From: Janthinobacterium violaceinigrum
GTDB taxonomy: Bacteria > Pseudomonadota > Gammaproteobacteria > Burkholderiales > Burkholderiaceae_D
Reading direction: 5' to 3'
DNA: 64,000 nt
Assembly: GCF_009208555.1 (NCBI RefSeq)
Contig: NZ_WFLI01000013.1
Span: forward strand, 62,001 to 126,000
Positions 49,621 to 58,671 of this stretch are shown here, piece after piece. The notes under the pieces were generated by a model. The model saw only the letters and a list, made by a program, of their open reading frames with translations. It ran no database searches and was not told the origin of the DNA. The translations under genes were made by a program, and so were the position numbers. The first letter of the stretch is position 1. Every line of letters begins with the position of its first letter.

Positions 49621-51549
49621 ATGGGCAACATGTTCATGGCCCGTCCAGAGGCCGTGCCGCCACGTCCGCCTATGCACACTCTCGCCCTCCCTTCCGCCAC
49701 TGCCGCGCCGGCCAGCGCGCCGCCATCGAATGTGGCTTACCTGAAGCCGCCATCGGCCACCATGACCATCGAAGGGACGGATGCCTTGCACGAGATCCTG
49801 GCGGGCCGCAAGCTCAGTGCGCTGTTCCAGCCCATCATCCACATGCACAGCGGCGACATCATCGGCTACGAAGGCTTGATACGGGGCCCGTCCGACAGCC
49901 CCCTGCATGCGCCGATGAATCTGTTCAAGGTGGCGCGCGCGCACGACCTGACCCTGGAAGTGGAACACCTGTGCCGGCAAGTGGTGCTCGAACGCTTTGC
50001 CGAACTGCAGCTGCCAGGCAAGCTGTTCCTCAATGTCAGCCCGGAATGTTTATTACTGCGCAATGCCCGCCATGGCGAAACCCTGGAATACATCGAACAC
50101 ATCGGCATCAATCCGGACCGGGTCATCATCGAGCTGACGGAAAACCAGCCCACCTACGATTACGAGCTGATGCGCGAAGCAGTGCTGCATTACCGTAACA
50201 TGGGTTTCCAAATCGCCATCGACGACCTGGGCGAAGGCTTTTCCAGCCTGCGCCTGTGGTCGGAACTGCGCCCCGAATACGTGAAAATCGACATGCATTT
50301 CATCCAGGGCATCAATAATGACCCCGTGAAACTGCAATTCGTGCGCTCGATCCAGGAAATCGCCGAGAAATCGGGCACCCTGGTGATCGCCGAAGGCATC
50401 GAGGCGCAGACGGAACTGCTGGTCTTGCGCGACCTGGGTGTGGCGTTCGGCCAGGGCTACCACCTGGGCCGGCCCAACGCCGTGCCGGCGCGCGCCTTGC
50501 CGGCCGAAGTGGTGCAGGCGCTGGGGCGCAACGGCGTGGCCGTGTATCCGCAGCGCAGCAATCTGGAAAAGAACGGCGCCAGCATCCGCAAGCTGCTGCA
50601 CCGCGTGGCCGCCGTTTCGCCGCAGCTCAACAATAACGAGGTGTACGATATTTTTCTGAAGGAACCGAAGCTGATGATCATCCCCGTCGTCGACGACGGC
50701 GTGCCGCTGGGCCTGATCAGCCGCTTTGAGATGATCGACCACTTCGCCCGCCCGTATCAGCGCGAACTGTATGGCAAGAAATCATGCAGCCTGTTCATGG
50801 ATGCCACGCCCCTGATCGCCGACCACGAGACGAGCTTGCAGGAACTCAGCTACACCATGGTGCAATCGAGCGCCCACCATCTGTTCAACGGCTTCATCAT
50901 TACCGAACACGGCCGCTACCTGGGCATGGGCACGGGACACGACCTGATGCGCGAAATCACGCAGATGCAGATCAATGCGGCCCGCTACGCCAACCCGCTC
51001 ACGCAACTGCCCGGCAACGTGCCCATCAACGAGCACATCGACCGCCTGCTGCACAGCGGCAGCCGTTTCTGGGTCTGCTATTGCGACCTCGACCACTTCA
51101 AGCCCTTCAACGATGTGTACGGCTACCGCAAGGGCGACGACGTGATCCAGCTGACGGGAGAAATCCTCAGCGGCCATTGCGACCCGAACCGCGACTTCAT
51201 CGGCCACATCGGCGGCGACGATTTCATGATCCTGTTCCAGAGCGAAGACTGGGAAACGCGCTGCCAGGCCATGCTGGACGACTTTGCGGCCGCCATCCTC
51301 GCCTACTACAGCACGGGCGACTGCGAACGGGGCGGCTACATCAGCGAAGACCGGCAGGGCAAGAAAGTGTTTTATTCATTGATCAGCCTATCGTTGGGCG
51401 TGATCAAGGTGGAAGCGCACCAGTACTACACGCACCACCAGATTGCCACGCAGGCAGCGGAAGCAAAGAAGCAGGCGAAGAAAATCCACGGCAACAGCCT
51501 GTTCCTGGACCGGCGCCAGGGCACGGGCATGGCGCGCATGGATGCCTAG
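49621..51549 (+). CDS. EAL-CBS-GGDEF cyclic-di-GMP signalling protein
   Basis: 642 residues; ATGs at 49621, 49630 and 49636 are close and none has a clear Shine-Dalgarno. The EAL domain (about 55-290) has EGL at 84-86, N138, E171, D201-D202, K222 and E258, the residues needed for phosphodiesterase activity. A pair of CBS-like segments lies at about 325-455 (LKEPKLMIIPVVDDGVPLG, ELSYTMVQSSAHHLF...). The GGDEF domain (about 458-620) has GGDDF at 531-535 in place of GGDEF and no RxxD inhibitory site, so cyclase activity is doubtful. No membrane segment. Likely a cytoplasmic phosphodiesterase controlled by the CBS and degenerate GGDEF parts. Confidence 0.92.
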   Translation: MGNMFMARPEAVPPRPPMHTLALPSATAAPASAPPSNVAYLKPPSATMTIEGTDALHEILAGRKLSALFQPIIHMHSGDIIGYEGLIRGPSDSPLHAPMNLFKVARAHDLTLEVEHLCRQVVLERFAELQLPGKLFLNVSPECLLLRNARHGETLEYIEHIGINPDRVIIELTENQPTYDYELMREAVLHYRNMGFQIAIDDLGEGFSSLRLWSELRPEYVKIDMHFIQGINNDPVKLQFVRSIQEIAEKSGTLVIAEGIEAQTELLVLRDLGVAFGQGYHLGRPNAVPARALPAEVVQALGRNGVAVYPQRSNLEKNGASIRKLLHRVAAVSPQLNNNEVYDIFLKEPKLMIIPVVDDGVPLGLISRFEMIDHFARPYQRELYGKKSCSLFMDATPLIADHETSLQELSYTMVQSSAHHLFNGFIITEHGRYLGMGTGHDLMREITQMQINAARYANPLTQLPGNVPINEHIDRLLHSGSRFWVCYCDLDHFKPFNDVYGYRKGDDVIQLTGEILSGHCDPNRDFIGHIGGDDFMILFQSEDWETRCQAMLDDFAAAILAYYSTGDCERGGYISEDRQGKKVFYSLISLSLGVIKVEAHQYYTHHQIATQAAEAKKQAKKIHGNSLFLDRRQGTGMARMDA

Positions 51550-51594
51550 CCAGGGTCGATAGCAGGAAGCCGGACGGGGACAGGCGACGCGGGA

Positions 51595-52023
51595 TCAAAT
51601 ACGCACGAGGTCGCCAAACGTATTGCTGCTGCGCGCATCGGGCACGAATGCCAGGCTGATGCGCGCGCCATCGCGGTGCGCCTGCACGCGGCAGCCGCCC
51701 ACTGGCACGTCGACGAATATCCCGCCGTATGCCGTGTCCGGTTCCAGGCCCCCTCCCGTGACGTCTTCCCCCGCGCCGATGAAGACGCGACCAGAGGCGA
51801 TAGCCAGATGCACGCTCACATGCGGTTCGGCAAGCTCATCGTGCACTACCAGGTCATACGCGCCGTCGCCGCCCACGTTGAAAAACGCCACCTGGCCGCC
51901 ATTCACGGCCGCCAGTTCCGCGCTGGGAATACTCCACCAGTCGCAGTCGTCTTCCAGTTTGTGGCGCACCAGCGCAGGATCGAACACGCACAGGGTTGCC
52001 GTGCCGGTCACGATTCTCGTCAT
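51595..52023 (-). CDS. Hypothetical protein (142 aa) coupled to a DUF4262 gene
   Basis: Starts MTRIVTGTATLCVFDPALVR. A beta-rich small protein with recurring short strands (GGQVAFFNVGGDGAYDLVVH, VSVHLAIASGRVFIGAGED, GGIFVDVPVGGCRVQAHRDG). No signal peptide or membrane helix. Its ATG overlaps the stop of the DUF4262 gene by 4 bases, so both are made from one message. Such coupled small cytoplasmic pairs often occur in polymorphic-toxin immunity loci, but no toxin gene is here. I do not recognise the family with certainty. Confidence 0.75.
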   Translation of the reverse strand: MTRIVTGTATLCVFDPALVRHKLEDDCDWWSIPSAELAAVNGGQVAFFNVGGDGAYDLVVHDELAEPHVSVHLAIASGRVFIGAGEDVTGGGLEPDTAYGGIFVDVPVGGCRVQAHRDGARISLAFVPDARSSNTFGDLVRI

Positions 52024-52496
52024 GCCGCCAGCGGCGCCGGTCCCAGCAGGGGCTGGCTATCCACATACTGCGCACTGGCTTGCGCCTGCCACGGGAAGTG
52101 CCCATCGCGCGACGGCCAGACGATCTGGTACACGGTAAAATCATCGCCCTGGTAATACCAGCGCGCATAGCCGACATAGTTGCGGTATTGCTCGACGGGC
52201 ACGCGCACGAAGGCGCATTGGTGGCCCTGCAGCAAGACGTCCGTGGTGGTCGTGAAATCCGTGATGGCGCCGCTGCGCGCGGCATCGAGCGCCACGTCGA
52301 GTATCTGGTGGGCCATGGCGCGCGGCAAGCCCATGATGAGGAATTCAGGCTGGCCGAAACTGTGGCAAGCGCCTATCGTGAACGCATAGCCGGGACCTTC
52401 TTCATCGGCGCTGATATGGACGCCATGCCAGCCATGCGTGGCGATGTCGTCGATGACTTTTTGCTCGGATGCATCCTCACCTGCCTGCCTTACCAT
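52020..52496 (-). CDS. DUF4262 domain protein
   Basis: 158 residues from the start at 52496 (MVRQAGEDASEQKVIDDIAT). GWHGVHISADEEGPGYAFTIGACHSFGQPEFLIMGLP is the DUF4262 core. The C-terminal YYQGDDFTVYQIVWPSRDGHFPW also fits. The domain is widespread in bacteria, small and cytoplasmic, and of unknown function; it recurs near toxin-immunity genes. First gene of a two-gene unit with the hypothetical protein downstream. Confidence 0.87.
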   Translation of the reverse strand: MVRQAGEDASEQKVIDDIATHGWHGVHISADEEGPGYAFTIGACHSFGQPEFLIMGLPRAMAHQILDVALDAARSGAITDFTTTTDVLLQGHQCAFVRVPVEQYRNYVGYARWYYQGDDFTVYQIVWPSRDGHFPWQAQASAQYVDSQPLLGPAPLAA

Positions 52497-52662
52497 GTTC
52501 CACCTTTCACTCTACCAATAACCCGCGCCGCCTGCAGGCCTTGTACACGCGCACTACACGCGTTGTGCACGCGTAGTACACGCATGGCCTCGTTGCGGCG
52601 CGACATGCCTGCTGGCAATTATCGCATGCGGCGCCCGCCCATGCGCGCACGGCGCCACCGGT

Positions 52663-54051
52663 TCAGTCGCGCGGCGGCAGCGGCGGGGAACGCACCTGAT
52701 GCCATTGGCGCATGCGCTGCTGCGCCTCCTCCAGCTGTGCCGGCTCCAGCCGGGCACCCGCCGCTTCCCTGGCCTTGGCCGCCCCGCTATCGCCGCCCTC
52801 GGCCGCCAGCGCCAGCCACATATAGCCGCAGACGGGATCCTTTTCCACGCCGCGCCCGCTGTTGTACATGCCGCCCAGGTTGTACTGCGCCAGCGCATGG
52901 CCCTGGCCGGCCGCGCGCGCATACCATTGCACGGCCAGGCCGTCGTCCTGCTGCACGCCATGGCCGTTCGCGTACATGACGCCCAGGTTGTTTTGCGCGC
53001 TGGCATCGCCCTGCTCGGCGGCCGTGCGGTACCAGCGCACGGCGCACACTTCGTCGCGCTCCACGCCATGGCCATTCGCATACATTACGCCCAGGTTGAA
53101 CTGCGCATTCGACGCGCCCTGGGCGGCCGCCCTGGCATACCAGTCCAGCGCCTGGCGCAAGTCGCGGGCGACGCCCCGTCCGCCCGCAAACATGCCGCCC
53201 AGGTTGTATTGCGCCATGCAATGGCCCTGCAGGGCGGCGCGCCGGTACCAGGCGACGGCGCGCGCCTCGTCCTTGTCCACGCCCTGGCCACGCGCCAGCA
53301 TCAGGCCCAGGTTGAACTGGGCGTCGGCGTCGTCCTGTTCGGCCGCACGCTGCAGCCAGGCGTAGGCGCGCAGCTGGTCGGGCGCCACGCCCAGGCCTTC
53401 CGCATAGGCCACGCCCAGTTGCCGCTGCGCCACGGCCAGGCCCTGGGCCGCAGCCTGGCGGAACCAGGCAAGCGCCTGCGCATCGCTCTGCACGACGCCC
53501 TGGCCCCGCTTGTAGACAAGCCCCAGGTTCAGCTGCGCCTGTGCATCGCCCTGCAAGGCTGCCTTGCGGAACCAGGCCAGGGCCAGCGCATCGTTCTTTT
53601 TCGCACCCAGCCCCTGGGCATACGCTTCGCCCAGCAAGGATTGCGCGCTGGCCACGCCCTGTTCCGATGCGCGGTAAAACCACGCCAGGGCCAGTTCGTC
53701 GCTCTGCAGCACGCCCCGCCCCTTGCGGTACATCTGCCCCAGGTTCTGCTGGGCCGAGGCATCGCCCTGCGCGGCGGCGCGGCGGAACCACAGCACGGCG
53801 TCCTCGTCGCTCTGCGCCACGCCCCGGCCATGGTAATACAGCGCGCCCAGGTGGTTCTGCGCGAACGCCAGCCCTTGCAGCGCAGCCAGGCGTAGCCAGA
53901 CAAAGGCGCGCGCATCGTCCTGCGCCACGCCTTCGCCCTTCTTGTACATCAATCCCAGATTGAACTGGGCATAGGCATTGCCCTGCTCGGCAGCCGTGCG
54001 GAACCAGATATACGCCTGGTGGCTATCTCTGGCAGTATGGTGCTTGTCCAT
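52663..54051 (-). CDS. Sel1-repeat (tetratricopeptide-like) protein
   Basis: 462 residues from the ATG at 54051, preceded by GGGGG. Almost the whole protein is 36-residue Sel1-like repeats: eleven full units plus a shortened twelfth. Each follows the pattern A..W.R.AA.QG...AQ.NLG..Y..G.GV..D (e.g. AYIWFRTAAEQGNAYAQFNL, LALAWFRKAALQGDAQAQLN). No signal peptide or membrane helix is visible, which suggests a cytoplasmic scaffold. Codon-level similarity between units shows repeated internal duplication. Binding partners cannot be inferred from sequence. An upstream ATG (54093) is possible but lacks support. Confidence 0.9.
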   Translation of the reverse strand: MDKHHTARDSHQAYIWFRTAAEQGNAYAQFNLGLMYKKGEGVAQDDARAFVWLRLAALQGLAFAQNHLGALYYHGRGVAQSDEDAVLWFRRAAAQGDASAQQNLGQMYRKGRGVLQSDELALAWFYRASEQGVASAQSLLGEAYAQGLGAKKNDALALAWFRKAALQGDAQAQLNLGLVYKRGQGVVQSDAQALAWFRQAAAQGLAVAQRQLGVAYAEGLGVAPDQLRAYAWLQRAAEQDDADAQFNLGLMLARGQGVDKDEARAVAWYRRAALQGHCMAQYNLGGMFAGGRGVARDLRQALDWYARAAAQGASNAQFNLGVMYANGHGVERDEVCAVRWYRTAAEQGDASAQNNLGVMYANGHGVQQDDGLAVQWYARAAGQGHALAQYNLGGMYNSGRGVEKDPVCGYMWLALAAEGGDSGAAKAREAAGARLEPAQLEEAQQRMRQWHQVRSPPLPPRD

Positions 54052-54268
54052 GTGCGCCCCCATCCACATTGCGCTTGCCGGCAGCACGCGCAAAACGGCG
54101 GCCCAGGGCGGCGAAATCGTGTGTTGCTTAAATTTTAAATTCGATGCGGGGGAAGGACTTGAGCAGGCTCAAATGGAATAACAAAATTATATCGTTTTGA
54201 TGAGCCCGCTTTCATGCGCGGGGAGCATGGCGCGCCAGCATGGACGCGCGGCAAGAAATGGCGGGCGC

Positions 54269-54898
54269 CTAGCGGCGCGCCGGATGCTTTTGCAGGAATT
54301 GCGGCACCTTGGCGGCGGCCAGCTTGTTCAGCGACACGAGCAGGTCCGCGTCGACATCGGCGATGCCATAGCTGCTGCGCAGGTGGCGGCCGATATGGAT
54401 CAGCACTTGCGCCGCCACTTCCGCATCGGACTCGGCCCTGTGGGCAGCGCTCTTGAAGGCGATGCCCAGCTGGCTGGACAGCAAGCCCAGCTTGTAGCTG
54501 GCCATGCCGGGAAACACGCGGCGCGACAATTTCAAGGAGCACACGAGCGACTGGTGCGCGGGTGTCAGGTTCAGCCTGGCGCTTTCCGCGCGCAGGAATT
54601 TCTCGTCGAAACTGGCATTGTGCGCCGACAAGGCATCGCTGCCGATGAAGTCCAGCAACTGCGGCACCACCTCGGCCACGGGCGGCGCCTTGTCCACCAT
54701 GGCCTGCGTAATGCCCGTCAAGCCCGTGATGAACGAGGGGATGCGCGCATTGCAGTTGATCAGGGTCACATAGCGGTCCGTGATCTGCCCGCCCTCGATG
54801 CGCAGCGCCGCCACTTCCGTGATGCGGTCGCCCATGTCGGGAGATAAACCGGTCGTCTCGAAGTCGATCATGACGATCGGTTTGTCAAACACATGCAT
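54269..54898 (-). CDS. 3'-5' exonuclease, DnaQ/DEDDh family
   Basis: 209 residues from the ATG at 54898 (MHVFDKPIVMIDFETTG). DEDDh motifs: Exo I DFETTG (D12, E14), Exo II HNASFDEKFL, and Exo III HRAESDAE with the His-x4-Asp layout. Resembles DNA polymerase III epsilon-like and YcbZ/oligoribonuclease-like exonucleases without a polymerase. It is followed by about 190 non-coding bases down to the Sel1 gene. The Hsp70-like gene is upstream on the same strand, 86 bases away. Confidence 0.9.
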   Translation of the reverse strand: MHVFDKPIVMIDFETTGLSPDMGDRITEVAALRIEGGQITDRYVTLINCNARIPSFITGLTGITQAMVDKAPPVAEVVPQLLDFIGSDALSAHNASFDEKFLRAESARLNLTPAHQSLVCSLKLSRRVFPGMASYKLGLLSSQLGIAFKSAAHRAESDAEVAAQVLIHIGRHLRSSYGIADVDADLLVSLNKLAAAKVPQFLQKHPARR

Positions 54899-54984
54899 GA
54901 GGCGTTCTTTCGTGGGTGCAAAGATGGAGGGATGGACAAAATGCGTAAGGCAAGGCGCGGCAACGCCGCCCTGCACACATTCTA

Positions 54985-56235
54985 TCAGCCGAACTTGCGT
55001 ACGGCGTCCAGCGCCAGGCCCGCACCGATACTGCCGAACAGATCGCCTTCGACCTTGCGCGCGGCCGGCACCAGCGCGGCGATCTTTTCGCGCAGCAAGC
55101 GCACGCCGCTGGAACCGCCCGTGAAGAACACAGTGTCGACGGCTTCCGGCGCCACGCCCGCGTCGCGCAGCAGGCGCAGCACGGTTTCTTCCACGGAACC
55201 GCACAGGTGGCCGATGGCCTCATCGAACTGCGTGCGTTTGAGCAACAGGCTTTGCGCGGGCGACAAGCGGTCCAACTCCAGCTGCACTTCGGCCGCGTCG
55301 GACAGGGCAATCTTGCCTTCTTCCACTTTCATGGCCAGCCAGTGGCCGGCGCGCTCGTCGATCAGCTTTTGCAGGCGCCCCATCTTGTCCTGTTCGCGCG
55401 CATCGCGGCACACGTCGGCCAGCTGCACCCAGATCTTCTTCGTGTACGCCAGGTTGATCGTGTGCCAGGTCGCCAGGTTGAAATAATAGCTGGACGGCAC
55501 TTCGCTATTGTTATGCAGGCGGCTGCCGTAGCCCAGCAAGGGCATGACGGAAGACAGGCTCAGGTATTTATCGAAGTCCGTGCCGCCGATGTGCACGCCG
55601 CCGGTGGCGAGGATATCGTCGCGCCGTTCCGTCTTTTTCGCCCGTTCGGGCGACAGGCGCACCAGCGAAAAGTCGGACGTGCCGCCGCCGATGTCGGCGA
55701 TCAGCACCAGCTCTTCCTTGTCGATCTGCGACTCGTAGTCGAATGCGGCGGCGATCGGTTCGAACTGGAAGGCCACGTCCTTGAAGCCGACGAAACGGGC
55801 CACTTCGGCCAAGGTGTCCTGCGCCAGCTGGTCGGCCTGCGCATTGTCGTCGATAAAGAAGACGGGACGGCCAAACACGGCGGACGAGAATTCGCGGCCC
55901 GCGGATTGCTCGGCGCGGCGTTTCACTTCGCCAATGAATTGTGCCAGCAACATGCGGAACGGCAGCGCGCGGCCGCCCACTTCCGTCTGGCCATCGATGA
56001 GGCTCGTGCCCAGCAGGCTTTTCAGCGAGCGCATCAAACGCCCCTCGTAGCCGGCCAGATAGCCGGCCAGCGCCGCGCGGCCAAAACTGACTTCCTCGTC
56101 TTCCGCATTGAAGAAGACAACGGACGGTAAGGTCGTCTTGCCATCTTCCAGGCCGAGCATGGTGCTCTGCCCGGGACGTGCCCAGCCTACCGTGGAATTT
56201 GACGTGCCGAAATCGACGCCGCAAGCATTGGCCAT
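54985..56235 (-). CDS. Hsp70 family protein, YegD-like
   Basis: 416 residues (MANACGVDFGTSNSTVGWAR). The actin/Hsp70 ATPase motifs are present: phosphate 1 GVDFGTSNSTVG, phosphate 2 IADIGGGTSDFSLV, the GGTDFD block and the adenosine motif FTGGSSGVRLL. The usual long C-terminal substrate-binding domain of DnaK is missing, as in YegD. YegD-type proteins are chaperone-related with unknown clients; DnaK itself is far longer (about 640). It is divergent from the Ig-like lipoprotein gene. Confidence 0.92.
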   Translation of the reverse strand: MANACGVDFGTSNSTVGWARPGQSTMLGLEDGKTTLPSVVFFNAEDEEVSFGRAALAGYLAGYEGRLMRSLKSLLGTSLIDGQTEVGGRALPFRMLLAQFIGEVKRRAEQSAGREFSSAVFGRPVFFIDDNAQADQLAQDTLAEVARFVGFKDVAFQFEPIAAAFDYESQIDKEELVLIADIGGGTSDFSLVRLSPERAKKTERRDDILATGGVHIGGTDFDKYLSLSSVMPLLGYGSRLHNNSEVPSSYYFNLATWHTINLAYTKKIWVQLADVCRDAREQDKMGRLQKLIDERAGHWLAMKVEEGKIALSDAAEVQLELDRLSPAQSLLLKRTQFDEAIGHLCGSVEETVLRLLRDAGVAPEAVDTVFFTGGSSGVRLLREKIAALVPAARKVEGDLFGSIGAGLALDAVRKFG

Positions 56236-56411
56236 GTCGACCCTTCCCTGAATAAAGGGGCGTTATGTTATCAGAAGGCAGGCCTTTGCACCAGAAAAAC
56301 CATTCGCTACGGTCAACATCACAAGCTTGCTTTGCATCAAGTACCGCTGGCGCGCAAAAGCTACTCTTGGGAGTAACGCCGAGCACCTCGGCAAGCTCCC
56401 GGAGACCCAAC

Positions 56412-58493
56412 GTGCCCCACGCTCCCCTGCGCCGCCCGCGCGCCCTGTCCGCCGCCTTGCTGGCGGCCCTCCTCGTCTCCCTGGCCGGCTGCGGCGGGGG
56501 TTCGGCAGATACCCAGGCCGGCGCCGGCTGCTCGCTGCACGGCACGACAGGCTGCGGCGGCAGCCCGCCGCCACCCGTCGTGCCGCCCGCGAAACCGCCC
56601 GTCACCCCGCCCGTCACCCCGCCCGTGACACCGCCCGTGACGCCGCCCGAACCGGCCAGCCTGGCCAGCGCCGTCAACCTGGTCTTTTCCAGCACGGAAC
56701 TGCCTTCGGCGGGCCTGGCCGGAAGCGAAGTGGCCGTCACGGCCCTCGTCAAGGATGGCGCCAACCTGGCCTTGCCAAACGCAAAGATTTCCTTTGCAGC
56801 CGATTCCGGCATCCTCGGCAGCGTCGATGCCGTGACGGACAAGAACGGCCAGGCGCGCGCCCTGCTGGGCACGGGCGGCGCCAACGGCAACCGCAGCATC
56901 ACCGTCACGGCCAGCGTGGGCACGCGCAGCGGCAAGGGCACGGTTGCCGTCACGGGCAGCACGGTGGAACTGCAGGGACCGGCGGCGCTGATGCTGGGCC
57001 AGGGCGCCGACCTTACCGTCACCGTGCGCGACTCGGCGCGCAAGCCCGTGGCCGGCGCCGCCATCGCCTACAGCACGGGCGCCGGCAACGGCGTGCGCGT
57101 CAGGGATGGCGGCGCGGCGCTCAGCAATGCGCAAGGCCAGCTGGTGCTGCGCCTGACGGCCGGCAGCCTGGGCAAGGACGCCGTGTCCGTCAGCACGCTG
57201 GGCGCCGCCGCCACGCAGGCGTATGCCGTGGCCGGCAGCGAGCTGCGCCTGACTCCGGCCGTGGGCCAGGACGCCGGCGGCGCGGACGTGCTGCCCGAGA
57301 TCGCTACCCTGGCTTGCCAGGCCATCGATGTGCGCTACGACAAGGCGGGCGTGGCGCAGACGGGCAGCGCCAGCCTGTCCACTTCGCGCGGCAGCCTGTT
57401 TGCGGACAGTGCCTGCAGCCAGGCCTTGCCTTCCAGCTTGATTTTTAGCAATGGCAACTTGCCGCGCAGCTATGTGCAGTCGGCCAACGCGGGCGTGGCC
57501 ACCATCACGGCGGCCGTGGCGGGCGGGCCCACGGCGCAGACGCGGCTGGAATTCGTCGCGCCCCTGAGCAGCGCCAGCAAGCTGGCCGTGCAAGCGGAAC
57601 CGGCCGTGCTGCGCGCGAATACGGGCGCATCGGCCGAGAACGCCAGCATCATCAGCGCCGTCGTGCGCGATGGCCCCGCAAACAACCTGGTCAAGAACGC
57701 ACCCGTGCTGTTCAGCATCTTGAGCGACCCCAGCGGTGGCTACCTGCGGGAGTCGGGCAGGGAAACGGGCCGGGTAGCGACGGGCAGCGACGGCCTGGCG
57801 CGCACCATGTACGTGGCGGGCCCGGCCGACAGCGGCCGCGACGGCGTGCTGATACAGGCCCGTATCGATGGCGCCCCGCAAGCGGCGGCCACGTCGCTCG
57901 TGCGCCTGACGGTGGCGCGGCAAGCGATGTCGATCAAGCTGGGCACGGGCAGCCTGCTGCGCGAGTATTCGGCCAGCGTGCTGCAGAAGGACTTCGCCGT
58001 CTTCGTTTCCGACAGCGCCGGCAATGCCGTGCCCGGCGTCGCCGTCACGGCTGCCGCCTGGCCCAGCCGCTATGCCAAGGGATATTACGTGTGGGAAGCG
58101 GACAAGCCCGAGTTCCCCGACACGGGCGTCTGGCGCCTGGCCCTGCCCCACTACAGCTGCGCCAACGAAGACGTCTTGCGCAACGGCATCTACGACGCCG
58201 CCTACGACCGCAACGGCAATGGCGTGCTCGACCCGGGCATTCCCCTGACCGTCAGCGCCAGCGGCCTGAGCGACGCGCTGGGCATGGCCACCGTCACCGT
58301 CAGCTATCCCCGCAATTATGCGACCTGGGTACACGTGGCCCTGACTGTCCGCGGCACGGTCAGCGGCACGGAAGCGAGCGCCACGGCGGAACTGCCCTTG
58401 CCCGCGCTGGCCAGCGATTTCAGCGCACGCCGCGTGGCCCCGCCGGGACGCACCAGCCCCTATGGCAGCGGCCCCTGCGACAGCGCCGATTGA
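56412..58493 (+). CDS. Ig-like-repeat lipoprotein (invasin/intimin Big_1-like)
   Basis: 693 residues from the GTG at 56412, with CGGAG seven bases before it; upstream ATGs in frame lack a signal. The signal ends in a lipobox (SLAGC, about Cys 25), followed by GGGSADT. Next comes a Pro-rich linker of PPVT repeats (residues 62-77) and several Ig-like domains of the bacterial Big_1 type (AVTALVKDGANLALPNAKIS, LTVTVRDSARKPVAGAAIAY, AVFVSDSAGNAVPGVAVTAA). It is probably an outer-membrane lipoprotein reaching outward. There is no outer-membrane barrel. Preceded by about 175 non-coding bases shared with the YegD-like gene. Confidence 0.87.
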   Translation: MPHAPLRRPRALSAALLAALLVSLAGCGGGSADTQAGAGCSLHGTTGCGGSPPPPVVPPAKPPVTPPVTPPVTPPVTPPEPASLASAVNLVFSSTELPSAGLAGSEVAVTALVKDGANLALPNAKISFAADSGILGSVDAVTDKNGQARALLGTGGANGNRSITVTASVGTRSGKGTVAVTGSTVELQGPAALMLGQGADLTVTVRDSARKPVAGAAIAYSTGAGNGVRVRDGGAALSNAQGQLVLRLTAGSLGKDAVSVSTLGAAATQAYAVAGSELRLTPAVGQDAGGADVLPEIATLACQAIDVRYDKAGVAQTGSASLSTSRGSLFADSACSQALPSSLIFSNGNLPRSYVQSANAGVATITAAVAGGPTAQTRLEFVAPLSSASKLAVQAEPAVLRANTGASAENASIISAVVRDGPANNLVKNAPVLFSILSDPSGGYLRESGRETGRVATGSDGLARTMYVAGPADSGRDGVLIQARIDGAPQAAATSLVRLTVARQAMSIKLGTGSLLREYSASVLQKDFAVFVSDSAGNAVPGVAVTAAAWPSRYAKGYYVWEADKPEFPDTGVWRLALPHYSCANEDVLRNGIYDAAYDRNGNGVLDPGIPLTVSASGLSDALGMATVTVSYPRNYATWVHVALTVRGTVSGTEASATAELPLPALASDFSARRVAPPGRTSPYGSGPCDSAD
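56595..56642 (+). repeat. Tandem 12-bp repeat encoding a PPVT linker
   Basis: Four consecutive units of the form CCGCCCGTCACC; the last two read CCGCCCGTGACA and CCGCCCGTGACG. They code PPVT x4 within the lipoprotein. In-frame 12-base units can gain or lose copies without a frameshift. Confidence 0.9.
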
Positions 58494-58671
58494 GGAGCAA
58501 GCCTACCACTTGCCATTCAGTCCTATTTTGCAACATGAACAATAAGCGTGAATAAGCATGCAGTCTTGCCATGCAGCAATCTTTTACGCTATGCTCATTC
58601 TGCCCGCCCAGGCCGCCACAAGCGGCCGGGCCTGCAGGAATACTTTGAGACAGGTTGCTTGCCAGACCAAT

